Origin: Epiperipatus broadwayi
Lineage: Eukaryota > Onychophora > Udeonychophora > Euonychophora > Peripatidae
Assembly (NCBI GenBank): GCA_028023455.1
Contig: JAQFVV010000156.1
Span: 1,943,236-2,007,235 of the forward strand
DNA length: 64,000 bases
Direction: 5' to 3'
The notes under the pieces: model-generated
Told to the model about the DNA's origin: nothing
Database searches by the model: none
Seen by the model: the letters and a program-made list of their open reading frames with translations, nothing else
Program-made: the position numbers and the translations under genes
In this document: one piece after another, positions 48,166 through 59,980 of the stretch
How the letters are laid out: every line of letters begins with the position of its first letter
Numbering within the stretch: position 1 is the stretch's first letter

Positions 48166-50000
48166 ATCAATTTATTTATGAGAAGTATTACTTATGTCAT
48201 TCAAGAAGGTCTTGACTAATACTCCTTTGTCAATCTTTATGTCTGTACAAAACTGTTGAAGCTGACAAAGTGAACATGATAGAGGAAAGTCATGGCTTTT
48301 CATAGTATATTAGAAAATAAAAATAGTGAAGCAATAAAATTATGGGGACTATAATTTCAAAGTATATGCTTTAGCTTGTGTAGTATTTTATGACATATTT
48401 GTTAAAATTCCTCAAATAAATTGCTTTTTGGCTCATACCCATCTTTGATTTGATAAGGAATTATTGTTTCCTATCTTTTGTTTTCTTTTATTTAATTTTT
48501 ATTTTTTAAAATATATTTCCTTCATTTTATTTAATATATTCTTGTATCTATAAATTCAATAATAAATATGGATGTAAATTTGATAATAAATGCCTGACAT
48601 TTCTTATAGATCTGTGAATCTTTGTGGTCATCAATATATTTATTTAATAAGTAATTGATAACGTATATTAAATAATTTTTATTGCAAAATATATAACTTG
48701 ATTTTAATATATAATCGATTAGTTTATCTCTCATTCAGTGATTCAGATTGTTTCAATAAAGCGAATACAACATCCTCTATATTAGCAATGTTTTGAAATT
48801 ATTATTTTTAAAAATAATCTAAATGTAGAATTAGAAAAAGATCTTTTCCAACTCTTTTTAAATTATTTTGCTCTTCAGAATTTTATATAACCTACTCTTT
48901 TGTTCTCTGTAATTATTATTGATTATAAATAATACAATAAAGGATTCCAGTCTAGATATAAACATGTGGTTTAGAACCAATAAAGAAAGAAATAAAGGAT
49001 TACTGAAGGACTTATCTTTATATAAAACAAAAGAGTATCTAATAAAAATTAAAAAAAAAAGTAAAGATTAGAAATGAGTCATTGTTAAATGTGTAGTTGG
49101 GCTACAAAAATTTAATAAGTTTTTTTATGGTAAATAATTCAAAATATTAAATGATCAGCCTACATCTGGAATTTTTGAAAATTGTAAACCTACACCAACA
49201 TCTTCCTATGCTTATTATATTAGAATAATTCATTAAACATAGAAAGGAAATGGGATATAGCAAACAGGTGAACAATTAACAGTAATAATTAGAAAATAAA
49301 ATTGCTGACCTACAGCATAAAGTTTAACTTTCAATAAAATGTTAATTGCTCTAATAACATTAATGAACTGATAATGACTGATTATCAATACCCCAGAAAA
49401 GAAATTAAAAATAGATGATAGTATAATATACTTTAAATTTTTTGGATATATTATGAAAAATACTCCCCAAGAAAATTTTGATTTCCACCAAAAATTAAAG
49501 AATTGTAATAGATGTATTAAACAGAGATCTTTCTAGTATAACCCACACAAAATCATTATGTACTACCTATGTATGGGGTTACAAATAACTATATATAAAG
49601 AAATTTATAGATCATTGTCACCAGATTACAAAAAATTACACATCAAACAAGCCTATATCAAAAAATATTTTTAGCTTAAACTATAACTTATGCTAGATTT
49701 CTGCAAAAATTATTCCTGATTGTGGCAGATGCATATTCAAAATAATCTGAGTACAACATGGTAGCAAATATAGAGAAGGTAACTGAAATTGTAAAGTATC
49801 TCCATTAAATGTTTATTTTATCATGGATACTTATATAAGCTAATGGAATTGTATTCAAAATTGAAGAATGAAGGCATAAAAACATGTTTCACACTTTTTA
49901 AATTCAGATTTAATTAAATAAAATATGTGAGAAAGTCATCTAAATTTTACAATGATTGCAATAATTCTCAAGACTAGACAGGTTATAAGTAATTCATAGA
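48166..50000. other. AT-rich DNA, possible very old LINE debris
   Basis: No supportable gene. Bases about 49,090-49,700 show plus-strand fragments vaguely like a LINE C-terminal region, for example codons for KLKNCNRCIKQRSF near 49,490, but these are too weak to call. Confidence 0.3.
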
Positions 50001-50266
50001 AATCAGTCAACACTTGAACAATACCTATATCAATAACAATCAACAATCGCAATCTGTTTAAGGAGGTTTATTTAAATTTCTTTGTATCAATAATTTCTTT
50101 CAGTCTCTGTGAGCAAGTTGCAATCTTTAGTGTCTATATAAATATATTGGACTATAAATAAAGATGGGATTTCATTTTTATTATTAAAAGAAGATTGCCA
50201 TGACAGCAGATTGAGATTGTTGATTGCTATTAATATTGGGATTATCTAAGTGTTGACTAATTTCTA
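50000..50266. mobile_element. TIR/foldback element, ~265 bp
   Basis: The left arm AGAAATCAGTCAACACTTGA, continuing through AACAATCAACAATCGCAATC, is matched by the inverse of the right arm (AGAAATTAGTCAACACTTAG, then GCAATCAACAATCTCAATCT). The arms are about 58 bp and roughly 80% identical, with a unique centre of about 150 bp. No coding capacity; target duplication uncertain. Confidence 0.7.
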
Positions 50267-50836
50267 TAAAAATTTTACAAATACATTTTTAAAAATGTCA
50301 GAGATGGGTGTTTGAGGACCTACCAATGGAGCAAGTTTTGTTTCTTTTGAAACATACAATACCATACTATGAAATAAATAAGACCTCTCCTAATATACCA
50401 ATTGTTTTCAATTCAAGGAATAAAGATGTCCTGATGACGTTAATTTCTTACCAAAAGCAACTGCAAATGAAATATTGAAAAGTGATTACCAAACCAGATG
50501 AAGAGATTTTTAGATATATTTTAGAAAATGATTAGATGATACATTAACAATGTCAAAAAATTTAAAAATGAAAAGAATAAGAAATAACACCTAACTAATA
50601 AAAAATATATATGTGAAAATGATGCAGACATTAAATAATCCTTTAAAAATCAGCTAATAAATAACTTATAGTTGAGCAGTTCATATGAATCAATTCATCA
50701 CAAAAAAAACTACCAGTGCAAAAATACTAACACAGAGGTTACAAGATTTTATTTGCAAATGATAAGTATATGGAAAAAAATATGAGTAATTAGAAATAGG
50801 AAAATTCATTATTAGTAAATTTCTCAATTATAAATA

Positions 50837-50856
50837 TTTGTTGTTGTTGTTGTTGT
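50837..50856. repeat. (TTG)n microsatellite
   Basis: About six uninterrupted TTG units. Confidence 0.9.
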
Positions 50857-51002
50857 ATATTACAAACTAATAGCACGTTGAGCACAATATGTATGTGATA
50901 TTTTTAAATTTTAACAATGGTATAAATATATACTCTTATTCTTATCTTTTACTTTCTTTGCATATATTCATATATATATATATTGCTTATAATAACTTCT
51001 TT

Positions 51003-51272
51003 AATCACATGATCACCATCTCATACTAGCACATAATTGTTGTAAACAGAGGCAAAACTCTCCATACAGTAGTGCCACCCTGTGCTAACTAGAATAATCA
51101 ATGGATGCCAGAAGGCTTGTGCATAAAATCCCTATCTAGTGCCAACCCATCCAATATCCCCAGACTAGTTTCTGGCTTGTGGCCATCATCAGTGAGGAGC
51201 CTTCTGGCATCCATTGATTACTCTGGGTAGCACAGGGTGGCACTACTGTATGGAGAGTTTTGTCTATGTTTT
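51003..51272. mobile_element. retrozyme-family hairpin with one hammerhead
   Basis: 270 bp flanked by TAACTTCTTT (50,993-51,002 and 51,273-51,282). It contains the first part of a monomer through the hammerhead and then, at AGGAGCC|TTCTGGC, jumps to the inverted sequence of the monomer start. Like the 31.7-kb copy it is a compact hairpin, but here one ribozyme survived. Confidence 0.88.
51149..51199 (-). ncRNA. hammerhead ribozyme, outer stem I truncated
   Basis: The minus strand reads CTCCTCA-CTGATGA-TGGCCACAAGCCA-GAAACTAGTC-TGGGGA: core, stem II, self-complementary stem III and inner stem I are intact. The outer ATCCAA strand is lost at the hairpin turn, so the loop-loop contact may be changed. 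Cleavage is possible but weaker. Confidence 0.75.
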
Positions 51273-52767
51273 TAACTTCTTTCATATACACTTCAATGCA
51301 AACATTTTTTTATAAAAATGTTTATGGAGTACATTAAAGAATTGGGAGGTATATTAAATGATAGATGGAAATTAATATTAAAATTAAATAATGTGAATAA
51401 CAATATTAAATTTATGAAAGATTGTGAAAGAATTTGTTTGCATTGAAGTGTATATGAAAAAAGTTATTATAAGCAATATATATATAATGGTACAAATAAT
51501 AATATAACTTATACAGAAATACTTTCAATTACTTAGAAACAGATGTCATAATTTCCAGAAACTGTGTATCTCAAAATCAGAAGCTAATACTTCATACACA
51601 GTTCCTAGACATTGTTACTTATCTGCATAAGTTTAATTGAAAGTAACAATAAATTACCAGACTACTAGCTTAAAACAATATAATACAAGAGCAAGTGTCA
51701 TCTAGTGTAAACTTGATTAATCAGTGATTACCAGTTGTATATAAAATTTCTATCATTATTTTTAAGTCCCATTCACAGACCAATATTTCGTTTTTGCTTT
51801 TATCATTGAAATATGGGATACAAAGATAGAAAAATGTAAATGGCAATAGAGTAGAAAGATGTTCGTATTACCATATTGTTTAAATTGGTAGTTAAAGTTT
51901 TGTTGTTATTATTAACATTCCTAGACATAGGAATAATATTGAACAACTGAAGATCCTAAAATAAATAGTTTTTGAATTAGTTTCAAGTTTATATAAGTAT
52001 TCAAGCATGTTGACTTGGGTTCCAAACCTTAGAATGATTTGAATTTCAAATATTAGCTTGACAGTTAAAATTGAGTTAAAGGCATTTGTTGAATGCATAT
52101 CTATATTTCTTCTAACTTTGAATCCCAGTTCTCACTGATAAAGGAAAATCCAGAAACTGGTCTTACAATAGGAATTCAAATATTAACGTTAGAGAATTTT
52201 TTAGCATTCTAGTAATCACTGGCTATTTGAGCCTTGATTACAGTGAAAAACTGTTCTCATATTAAGTTAGTTGGTAATGATTATTAATCTTTAAAAAATT
52301 CTATATAAGTTAAATATTATTTATTTGTATCATTATTATAATTTAAAAATATTATGTGTAGTATAATTTATTAGTTTACACACACGTATATATATATAGA
52401 TATAGAGAGAGAATAGAATGGATCTAGAGATGAGCTATAAACTATGATATATTTTGTTACAAGCCTGCCTGCTGTACAAAAGGAATAGGATATAATTCAC
52501 GTTTCATTGATAAACAATAAGAACAGAATATGTATTGTTTAATGAACTGCAAATGTATAGTATTTTTCAAAACACACACGTAGATAACAGACATCTATAT
52601 ATTATATATCTATATATATATAAATCAAGATTGTATTATAAATAAAGTATTAAAAAAATAATATGTTTATTAATTATAAATGGAGGGAATGTTTATTTTA
52701 TATTACAGAATGTGTTCACTCATCTACCTATTGAAGCAATAAGAATAATAAAAAAAATAAACATTTG

Positions 52768-53010
52768 ATAACTGAATAGCTCAATTGATAGAGTGTTGCC
52801 TTAAAATTTGATATTAAGGAATCTAAAAATGTGAGTTTAGTTCATATTCAGGCCAACAACACCTGAAGAAGAGTGGAGAAATTGAAACATTTTGTAATCT
52901 ACTAATGTGTGTTGTCTTTATATGTTATTATTATGACAGTTGTTTGTATTTGAAAAAGTTGAAATAAAGTTTAAAATTTTCTAGACATTCAACATTTAAT
53001 GGCAAATATC
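52768..53010 (+). repeat. tRNA-derived SINE copy
   Basis: TGAATAGCTCAATTGATAGA is a clear A-box region (better preserved than at 7.7 kb). GTTGCCTTAAAATTTGATAT follows, then a B-box relic GAGTTTAGTTC, the AACACCTGAAGAAGAG body and a tail with TTTTCTAGACATTCAACAT. The order matches the 7.7-kb copy. The head suggests descent from a tRNA with a long variable arm (Leu/Ser-like), which is inference. Confidence 0.65.
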
Positions 53011-53459
53011 TCCTGCTGTATTTTTATCTTTAACATAAAGTATAGTAAAATGCACTCTGGGTATTTTTTTTTCCAGTAACTTATCCCTCTTACAGAACAA
53101 TAGACTCATCTCTTTTTTCAAAAAATTATTATTTCCCCAATTATGTTCTAGTTTAATGAATGTTCTGAAATTTTGTAAAATTTTTACTTTTAGAAAATAT
53201 TTTATTAAGCAAAATTCTTAGAAAGTATAATAAAGAAAGATTAAAATGTATGTGATTTCAACATAAACTGAAGATATTTGATTAATATATGTAATTTGTA
53301 TGTGCTTGATTAAGAGAAGTAAAAACAGCTACGTAATATTAAAATTTGCGAATTTTTATGTTTTATTTTGTTGATTTACTTACATTTTATTTCTTTGTTT
53401 ACATTTTACTTTGGATAGCATATAATTTAAATCATGTATTTAAAAATGGCATAGTTTGT

Positions 53460-53590
53460 GGTGAAGCTGAAAATCTAGTACATATTTCTGCTTCACCTAG
53501 TGCCAATGTCATCAGCACTAGTCTGGGATCGAACCCAATCCTTATTAACTGACTCCCATCTCATAATAGGTGGTAGTATATTTTGATCAA
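53460..53590 (-). repeat. SINE-like tRNA head on minus strand
   Basis: The minus strand carries a perfect B box, GGTTCGATCCC (53,525-53,535), followed by AGACTAGTGCTGATGACATT, comparable to ATGCTAGTACTGTCACTGG after the B box of the 7.7-kb copy. The A box is unclear, so this may be a second SINE family. The plus-strand 68-codon frame here is a by-product. Confidence 0.5.
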
Positions 53591-54043
53591 TATTATAATC
53601 TTTTATATTTCATTAATCTTACTTTATAATTAAAACTAACTTTTTTATAGTAGTTTATTTATTTTATATTTGTAAAAATGTATATTGTGTTTGTTTTATT
53701 AAATTGAATTGAATCCTAGATATCTATAAAATGTTACAAATATTTCAAATTCTTTATTAAAGTTCATTTTTCTTCAATTAATCAGTTGGTAACATTTTAT
53801 ATTTATCTTTTAATTAATGTAATTAGAGAGTCAATTATTTGAACAATATAATAGTTGAAAGGTTTTGTAAATTTCTGCTTAAGTTTATGTCAAATATAAG
53901 TTTGAAAGTCATTGTACCAAATTCCTAATATTTTTCTGAATAAAATCTACATTTTTTGTTAATCTAAACCTTAATTAAATAGGCTTTATTAATACAATGA
54001 CTGATAAACTTAATATGCTTGTTGTTTTTTTTTTTTTAATTAG
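53591..54043. other. AT-rich DNA, likely intron of the next feature
   Basis: No gene signal apart from the strong pyrimidine tract at 54,021-54,037 and the TTAG at 54,040-54,043, a good splice acceptor. Confidence 0.4.
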
Positions 54044-54124
54044 CAAATCAACCCTTGGGGCATGTTCAGGCAGAATTATAGATTTCCCACCAAAGCAGGC
54101 ACCAACCTCAGAGAAACAGAGTGA
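54044..54124 (+). CDS. candidate terminal exon of an unidentified host gene
   Basis: A long pyrimidine tract (GTTGTTTTTTTTTTTTT) and TTAG precede an open frame reading QINPWGMFRQNYRFPTKAGT, then NLRETE and TGA. Residue composition (W, M, R, Q, P, G) is protein-like and unlike the chance frames around it. The next ~1.7 kb are GC-richer and non-repetitive, as expected for a 3'UTR. I do not recognise the protein, and no upstream exon was found in this window. The phase at the acceptor is assumed. A terminal exon of a conserved gene is the best reading; chance is possible. Confidence 0.4.
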   Translation, partial: QINPWGMFRQNYRFPTKAGTNLRETE

Positions 54125-55800
54125 TTACAATTGGCAGTTGTCACTGTAGATTCAATCCTATAGATAAAGATCAGAACATATAAATAGTGGAAAATTTGAT
54201 AAGGATGATTAATTAATTATTTATTGAGTATTATTGAGAACGGTTCACTGAAGAGTGTAGTTTAGATTCAGTACATCATGATTAAAGAATGACTGGCTAA
54301 AAAGATCAACCCTTGCTTTCCGGAGCTCTGTCCAACCAGCCCATCCATCCCTTTCCAGTGCTTTAAACATCTAGCCAGAGACTGTCTGTGTCGAGGAAGC
54401 CTGAAATGATCTGACTGTATTAACTGCCTGTTTCAAGCCATGGAATGCCTACTGATTGATTCTGAGGAAACGTCCAATTTGCTGCAAGCCATTGATTCAA
54501 TTTTACTTGTTTTCCAAATCAATACTAATTTATATTTTATATATCTGTGTGATGTTTATACGGCTTGGTTGAAAATGCTTTTTTTAATTTTATTAAATTT
54601 AAAATATCAAATCTTATAAAATCTTACATTATTTTGATGCAGTAAATTAAATTAATTTTTGTTGGTTTATTTAGAATATTTGATTTACTGAAATTTCCAA
54701 GTACAAAATTCAATGAGCTATTAACTTTAAATTCTCACCCTCTTATTTTTCCAGTCAAAATCATTACGGGAGACTTACTTCTTGTAAATTAATTAATAGA
54801 AAGCTTATTTAGTTTTGTATATCATATATAAATTTATTTTGAATGATTTATTTTAAAAGTATCTTACTATTGCCTCCCATTTAAAATAGCCCTGTAATTA
54901 TTTCTGAAAGAATAAAGAATTTTAGTGAATCAATTAAGTAAAATCTATTATAGCGTTTTGTCAGTATATGTTTCATACATATATATTTTTATTTGTCAAA
55001 AATAGTAAAAAATTTGATGTATAATTTATTATGCTTTATATTGTCAAACTTCATCAGAAGTGAGTTTCATATTCAATGCCCTGTCTAAGTTAATTAAAAG
55101 TCTTATTTTGTAATCTTTCATAAACTATTTAATAACTTTATTGATAAATGAAATATTTGTAAAGTATGGAAAACAACTTATATTTTAAATTTTAATTCTT
55201 GACTTCCTTTTTTTATATTTTGTTTTATGATCCGTTCAGTAATTGCCTAAGGCCTCTGGGACTTTCCATCATGTTAGGGAGCTGATTATTTTAATCAGGA
55301 ATTAAGTTGTTAATTTTGTTAGTGATACACTATCTATATATATATATACATCTAAGGCATTAATGTTTTTATAGCTACAACCATTCATTTATTATTTTGC
55401 TTTGCTACTTACTCATCAGGACCTTTGGAAATTTAACTGACCAGTCCAACCTTTTACTCTCCCTCAAAGTAGACGTACTTCATACCAAGGGATCCATTTT
55501 CAGACATTGCCATTAAGATGTGTATGGGAATTCCAGCACATCACATTTATTATTATTATTATTCAGAGACATGCTTTGGCTGGAGAGCCAACATTTCTCT
55601 GATCTACCTGTACATATCAGGAATTTCTTTTAGTAAAGCCACCCAGAGGTTCATAACAGACCTCATTTATTTTTGTTGTAATCTATAATAGCATACTGCC
55701 TTCTTCATCATTTTATATCTTTATTTAGCAAACCTGAAATGCTCTCTGCCATGATGGCACGTCCTTCACAAACAAATTTTGTTATTAATTAAATCTAACT
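54125..55800 (+). other. 3'UTR-like, GC-richer non-repetitive region
   Basis: Several stretches (54,125-54,190; 54,300-54,500; 55,230-55,290; 55,420-55,770) are markedly less AT-rich, non-repetitive and without long frames. Together with the candidate exon just upstream they fit a long 3'UTR. AATAAA-type signals are too common here to choose one. Confidence 0.35.
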
Positions 55801-55907
55801 GTATAATTATCAATTATTTATTTAAGAACTATTTTGCTTCCCACACTCATTATATACAAATGATTTTAAATGTAATAATGTTTTAAATGCACATCTTTCA
55901 CATCTTG

Positions 55908-55908
<1 letters not shown>

Positions 55909-55938
<30 letters not shown>
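55909..55938. repeat. (TA)n microsatellite
   Basis: About 14 uninterrupted TA units. Confidence 0.95.
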
Positions 55939-55940
<2 letters not shown>

Positions 55941-56629
55941 CAGATTTATTTGTAATATCTTGAAGAGGGCTAATAATATTTTATTGCTGAGTGGTTTTTG
56001 GCTGACCAAAAATTAACAAACTTTTACATTGTTTGTCAAAGGCGCATCAAAATGAATTAAAAAAAATAACCAAGTTGTATAAACAAAGACTTAATTTCTT
56101 GTACTAAATTCTTTAATAAATTCCTATAATATTGTTATTTTAAATAAGCTTAGTTTGTCATCACTCCCAATCTCTAAGGTTAATTACTCTATTTATTTAA
56201 ATATTTCTTTGATTTAAATTCACTTCTTTGTAATGTTGCCATAAAGAATTATCATTATTATGGTTCAAACCATTAGTAATTGATCAAATCATATCTGTAC
56301 CATTCTGCAATTATCAGAATCCATTAAATCATTAAATTTTCATATAAACCCTTTAATATTTTGAGTCTCTATGTGAACCATGACCTCCAGTTGAGACGGA
56401 ATAAAACCAAGCACTGCTAGTGTCATCACAAACATTATCCATTAGTCAGAGAGGCAATAGTTTAGGCAAATAGGTTAGGATTCATCCTTGTCCTGACATA
56501 TGTATCTTGTGCATGGTTGGATTCAAGGTACTTTTGCTTGGATTATTGGTCTTGTTGAATGAATACACGATTTTGACTGGCACAGAGGCTGCATTTTTAC
56601 AGTGGCTTCTTTGTATATATTCTTTAAGG
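55939..56629. other. AT-rich DNA without recognisable genes
   Basis: No supportable frame. Bases 56,370-56,620 are GC-richer and of unknown origin. Confidence 0.4.
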
Positions 56630-56790
56630 TTTTGATGTTTATATGCTTACCCCTGCCAATATTAATGGAAATGCAGAGTGAATTCAATATGTTAACCAGA
56701 TAAAAGGATAGCATTAATAATTATTAAATTAATAGTCAATTATACAAGAATGGAGATGGAATATAAATTTTAATATCCTTGTTTTAATAA
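56630..56790. repeat. dispersed repeat copy, empty site for the 57.0-kb insertion
   Basis: AAGGTTTTGATGTTTATATG, CTGCCAATATTAATGGAAAT, AGTGAATTCAATATGTTAAC and TCAATTATACAAGAATGGAG recur in the same order around 56,940-57,500, where a retrozyme interrupts the repeat. This copy lacks the insertion and so shows the pre-insertion state. Confidence 0.8.
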
Positions 56791-57132
56791 TTAAACAGAA
56801 ATTAATTAACTGTTAACATTAAATTAGTATAGCTCAATATATATGTAATTCATGAAGTAAACCATTTTCCTTTTAGATTGTGAATAAAAAGTTCTCTGAT
56901 GATAAAGGATCAAAAGCAGAATAAATTTACTTGTTTTTTAAGCTTGTAATGTTTATAAACTTGCCCTTGCCAATATTGATGAAAATATCACATGATCATC
57001 ATTCTTTATGCTTACACAAGCTGTTTTTCACAAAGGCAAAACTCTCCATACAGTAGTGTTACTTAGTGCAAGACAGAGCAATCAATGGATGCAGGAAAGT
57101 TTGTGCATAAAATCCCTATCTAGTACCTACTC

Positions 57133-57191
57133 ATCCAATAACCCCAGACTAGTTTCTTGCTTGTGGCTTTCATCAGTGAGGAGCCTTGGAT
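57133..57191 (-). ncRNA. hammerhead ribozyme, nearly intact
   Basis: Minus strand: ATCCAA outer stem, CTCCTCA, CTGATGA, AAGC-CACAA-GCAA, GAAACTAGTC, TGGGGTTATTGGAT. Core, cleavage site and the self-complementary ACTAGT are kept; stem II is short (two or three pairs). Confidence 0.72.
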
Positions 57192-57245
57192 CTGAAAGCA
57201 CTGTACCTAGATCTTAACTTGTGGCCTTCATCAGTCAGAAGCCTG

Positions 57246-57304
57246 ATCCAAGGCTCCTCATTGATGAAATCCACAAGCTAGAAACTAGTCTGGGGATATT
57301 GGAT
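57246..57304 (+). ncRNA. hammerhead ribozyme with C-to-T core change
   Basis: The first core base is changed (TTGATGA for CTGATGA), which should abolish or strongly reduce cleavage. Stem I, stem II (AATC-CACAA-GCTA, weakened), GAAAC, ACTAGT and the GTC site remain. Confidence 0.7.
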
Positions 57305-57499
57305 GAATAGGCACTAGATAGGGATTTTATGCACAAACATTCCTGCATCCATTTATTGCTCTGGTTTACACTGAGTGGCACTACTGTATGGAGAGTTTTA
57401 CCTCTGTGAATTGATGGAAATACAGGGTGAATTCAGTATATCAATTAGATAAAAAGTTGATAATAATTATTAATTTCAATGCCAATTATACAAGAATAA

Positions 57500-59980
57500 A
57501 AATTGAATCTCACTTTACTGAATAATAATATATTCACAAATATCTTACATATCCTTAAAAAAATAGTATCTTCAGATTGAAAGAGATATTTATCATTAAA
57601 TTTTTTGTTATATGTTGTAATTGTTTCTACTCAAAATTAATCTAACATAATAATTATATAAAATTATATTTATATATTTTTAAATTTTCTTTAGGGAGGG
57701 AGGGGGAGAATATTATTGGATCCTTAATCTCAACTCATCATAATGCAATTTTTCACTAGTGCAGAAATTCAGTCCCTCTCTCATCATGCCTTCACTAAAC
57801 AATATCAAACAGCAAATTCTCCACACCCATCTTGACAGCTCAATATCTTTCATTAAATAATTCTTACCTAAAAATGGTTATGATATGGTAGAAATGAGAT
57901 AAGGCAAAACTAAAATACTTGAAAATATATTAATAATTTTTATTAGACATTCATTAGACTAGAGATTATCCAATAATAAATAATATTTCTGTAGTGTAAT
58001 TTTCACTACACTACTCTCACACAAGGTATGGACTAATAAAAATTATTAATATACTTCCATTAAGTGATTTGTGTCAAAGTTATGAGGGCAGTTTGTTTGA
58101 TACTTATCAATTAAACTGTTGTAATTTTCTATCCATATATACTGAACAATAATAAAGATATTTGTAAGAGATTGTGATTTGGGCCAAGTGATAAGTGCTG
58201 GTTCAGCATGAAATGTGCATCTTTGGGATCATACATTTTTTTCAAATATCTTTGATTATATGTTTATGATTATATTCCTCCACGACATATTAAAAGTGGA
58301 TAGAAATCAGTCCTTACCTTGAAATGAGAATGGTGTAGTAAAAATTACACTAGAGAAATATTATATTTAAGTATGTATTTTTATAGGGTTTAAAGATATT
58401 ACCAAGACTTTAATTTTTTGACATTTTAATTAATTTTGATTTTTGCTTTTAGCATTTTAATAGTGAAGATACTGAGTATTAAAATTTTTTTAAAAAAATT
58501 AAAATTCTTAAAGATGATATAAAAATCCAAATCAAAGAATTTAAAATAATAGTAGTAATAAATAAATGGACAATAAATGTGATAACTGACTTGTGGGGTA
58601 TCTAAAATATTTTAATAATACATTTCATTAATACTTATTACTGAAATGTAAAAAAAAAAACCTCATACTTGAGCATTATATTAGAATAATTACACACACT
58701 CATATGAATTGCTACTCAAGATGGTGTAAAAATGCCGGAAGCTGGCTTTAGTGAAGATTTTATTTTATATAAGCATATAAAATTTTGTAGTTTTTATTCT
58801 AAAATATTTTGATTATTTATATATGTATTCAAATAATAACAAAGATTCATTATATGAAATCACAATAATATAATAAACATTTAAATAATCAAAAAGTAAT
58901 CATACTTTTATAATGCACATAATCTAAATATTTACTAAAATTAAGAATTTTTGTTAATATCCACAAACTATGATCTGTGGTCAATTCGCTCTCTCAAAAA
59001 TTTTATCAGTTTTCCTGACATTTCTTCTTTGTTTGATTATATAAAATTAAATCATAATTTATATAATTTTGCAAAGAAAAATTTCTAGAACATTGATTGT
59101 TCTGAAATGGTAATAATAAATGTCTTAAAATAATATGATTTAGTAAATATTTATAAATCTGATATTTTTATTAGAGTATATGCTTTTAGTTACTTAATGG
59201 TGGAAATACTATCATATTTTGTAAAATAACTTTGGCTGATTCGTTTATGCATAGTTTCTTATTGCTGCCTATAAATTGTCAGCTAAAGATTTAATAACTA
59301 AAAAACAATAGAATTTCAATTTTAAGAAATTCGATATTCAATGTAATTTGTAATTGTTATTGTGATTAAACCAAATTTACACATGTTTGAATATCAATTT
59401 TCGAAAATTAAAAAATATTATTAGAAAAATACCGTAAATTATTAGCAATACCTATTTTTTTTATGAACAAACTTATTTTAATATAAAACATAGTATGTCA
59501 AAAATTTGATCACGTGACAAATTACAATTCTATGACTTTTATGATTAAGTTTGACAAATGAAATGTTAGTATATTCAATTGCGTTATATCCCATTAATTT
59601 ACTTGTTTGATTGTTTTTTAATGTGATTTTTTTAAAAATAAAAAATGGTTCTAGGAAAAAAAATAATTGTAATACTAATTATTCACATAAATATTTGTAG
59701 GTGATTAAATTTTCAGATATAAAATATCCCATCATGCAGCATCAAACTTAAAATTTTAATTCCTTCAAATACAATTTTTTTAAGACAAATTTTGCCAGCC
59801 CAATAATTATAGAGAAATTTTCAATGTAGCCTCTAAAAAAGACTAACAATTTAGATATTGATAATGTTAGTAACGTAATTGTTGTGTTTAACCATTTATC
59901 TATATATAAACACGAATGTGTATAAATACGTTTCTAATATATTTATTAATACAACATGAATACAAATGTACATTTATATA
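57500..59980. other. AT-rich DNA without recognisable genes
   Basis: No supportable frame. An imperfect inverted repeat around 57,885-58,350 (TATGGTAGAAATGAG... against CTTACCTTGAAATGAGAATGG; TAATTTTCACTACACTA against TAGTAAAAATTACACTAG) may be another decayed TIR element. Confidence 0.35.

Larger units (their letters stand above)
50968..51486. mobile_element. foldback element with a retrozyme inserted in its left arm
   Basis: The right arm 51,435-51,486 (TTTGCATTGAAGTGTATATG, then AAGTTATTATAAGCAATATA) is the inverse of a left arm that is only continuous if 51,003-51,282 is removed (ATATTGCTTATAATAACTTC before, TTTCATATACACTTCAATGC after). The end sequence ACTTCAATGCAAAC followed by a T-run resembles that of the 8.8-kb family-2 foldback. 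The centre has no ribozyme block. Confidence 0.8.
56988..57409. mobile_element. retrozyme-like foldback with two hammerheads
   Basis: 422 bp flanked by ATTGATGAAAATA (56,975-56,987) and ATTGATGGAAATA (57,410-57,422), a 13-bp duplication with one difference. The related sequence at 56,630-56,790 has a single AATATTAATGGAAAT at the same place, confirming the limits. It contains one forward and one inverted monomer part, each with a hammerhead. The 69-codon frame at 57,008-57,217 is antisense to the first ribozyme and is not regarded as a gene. Confidence 0.88.
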
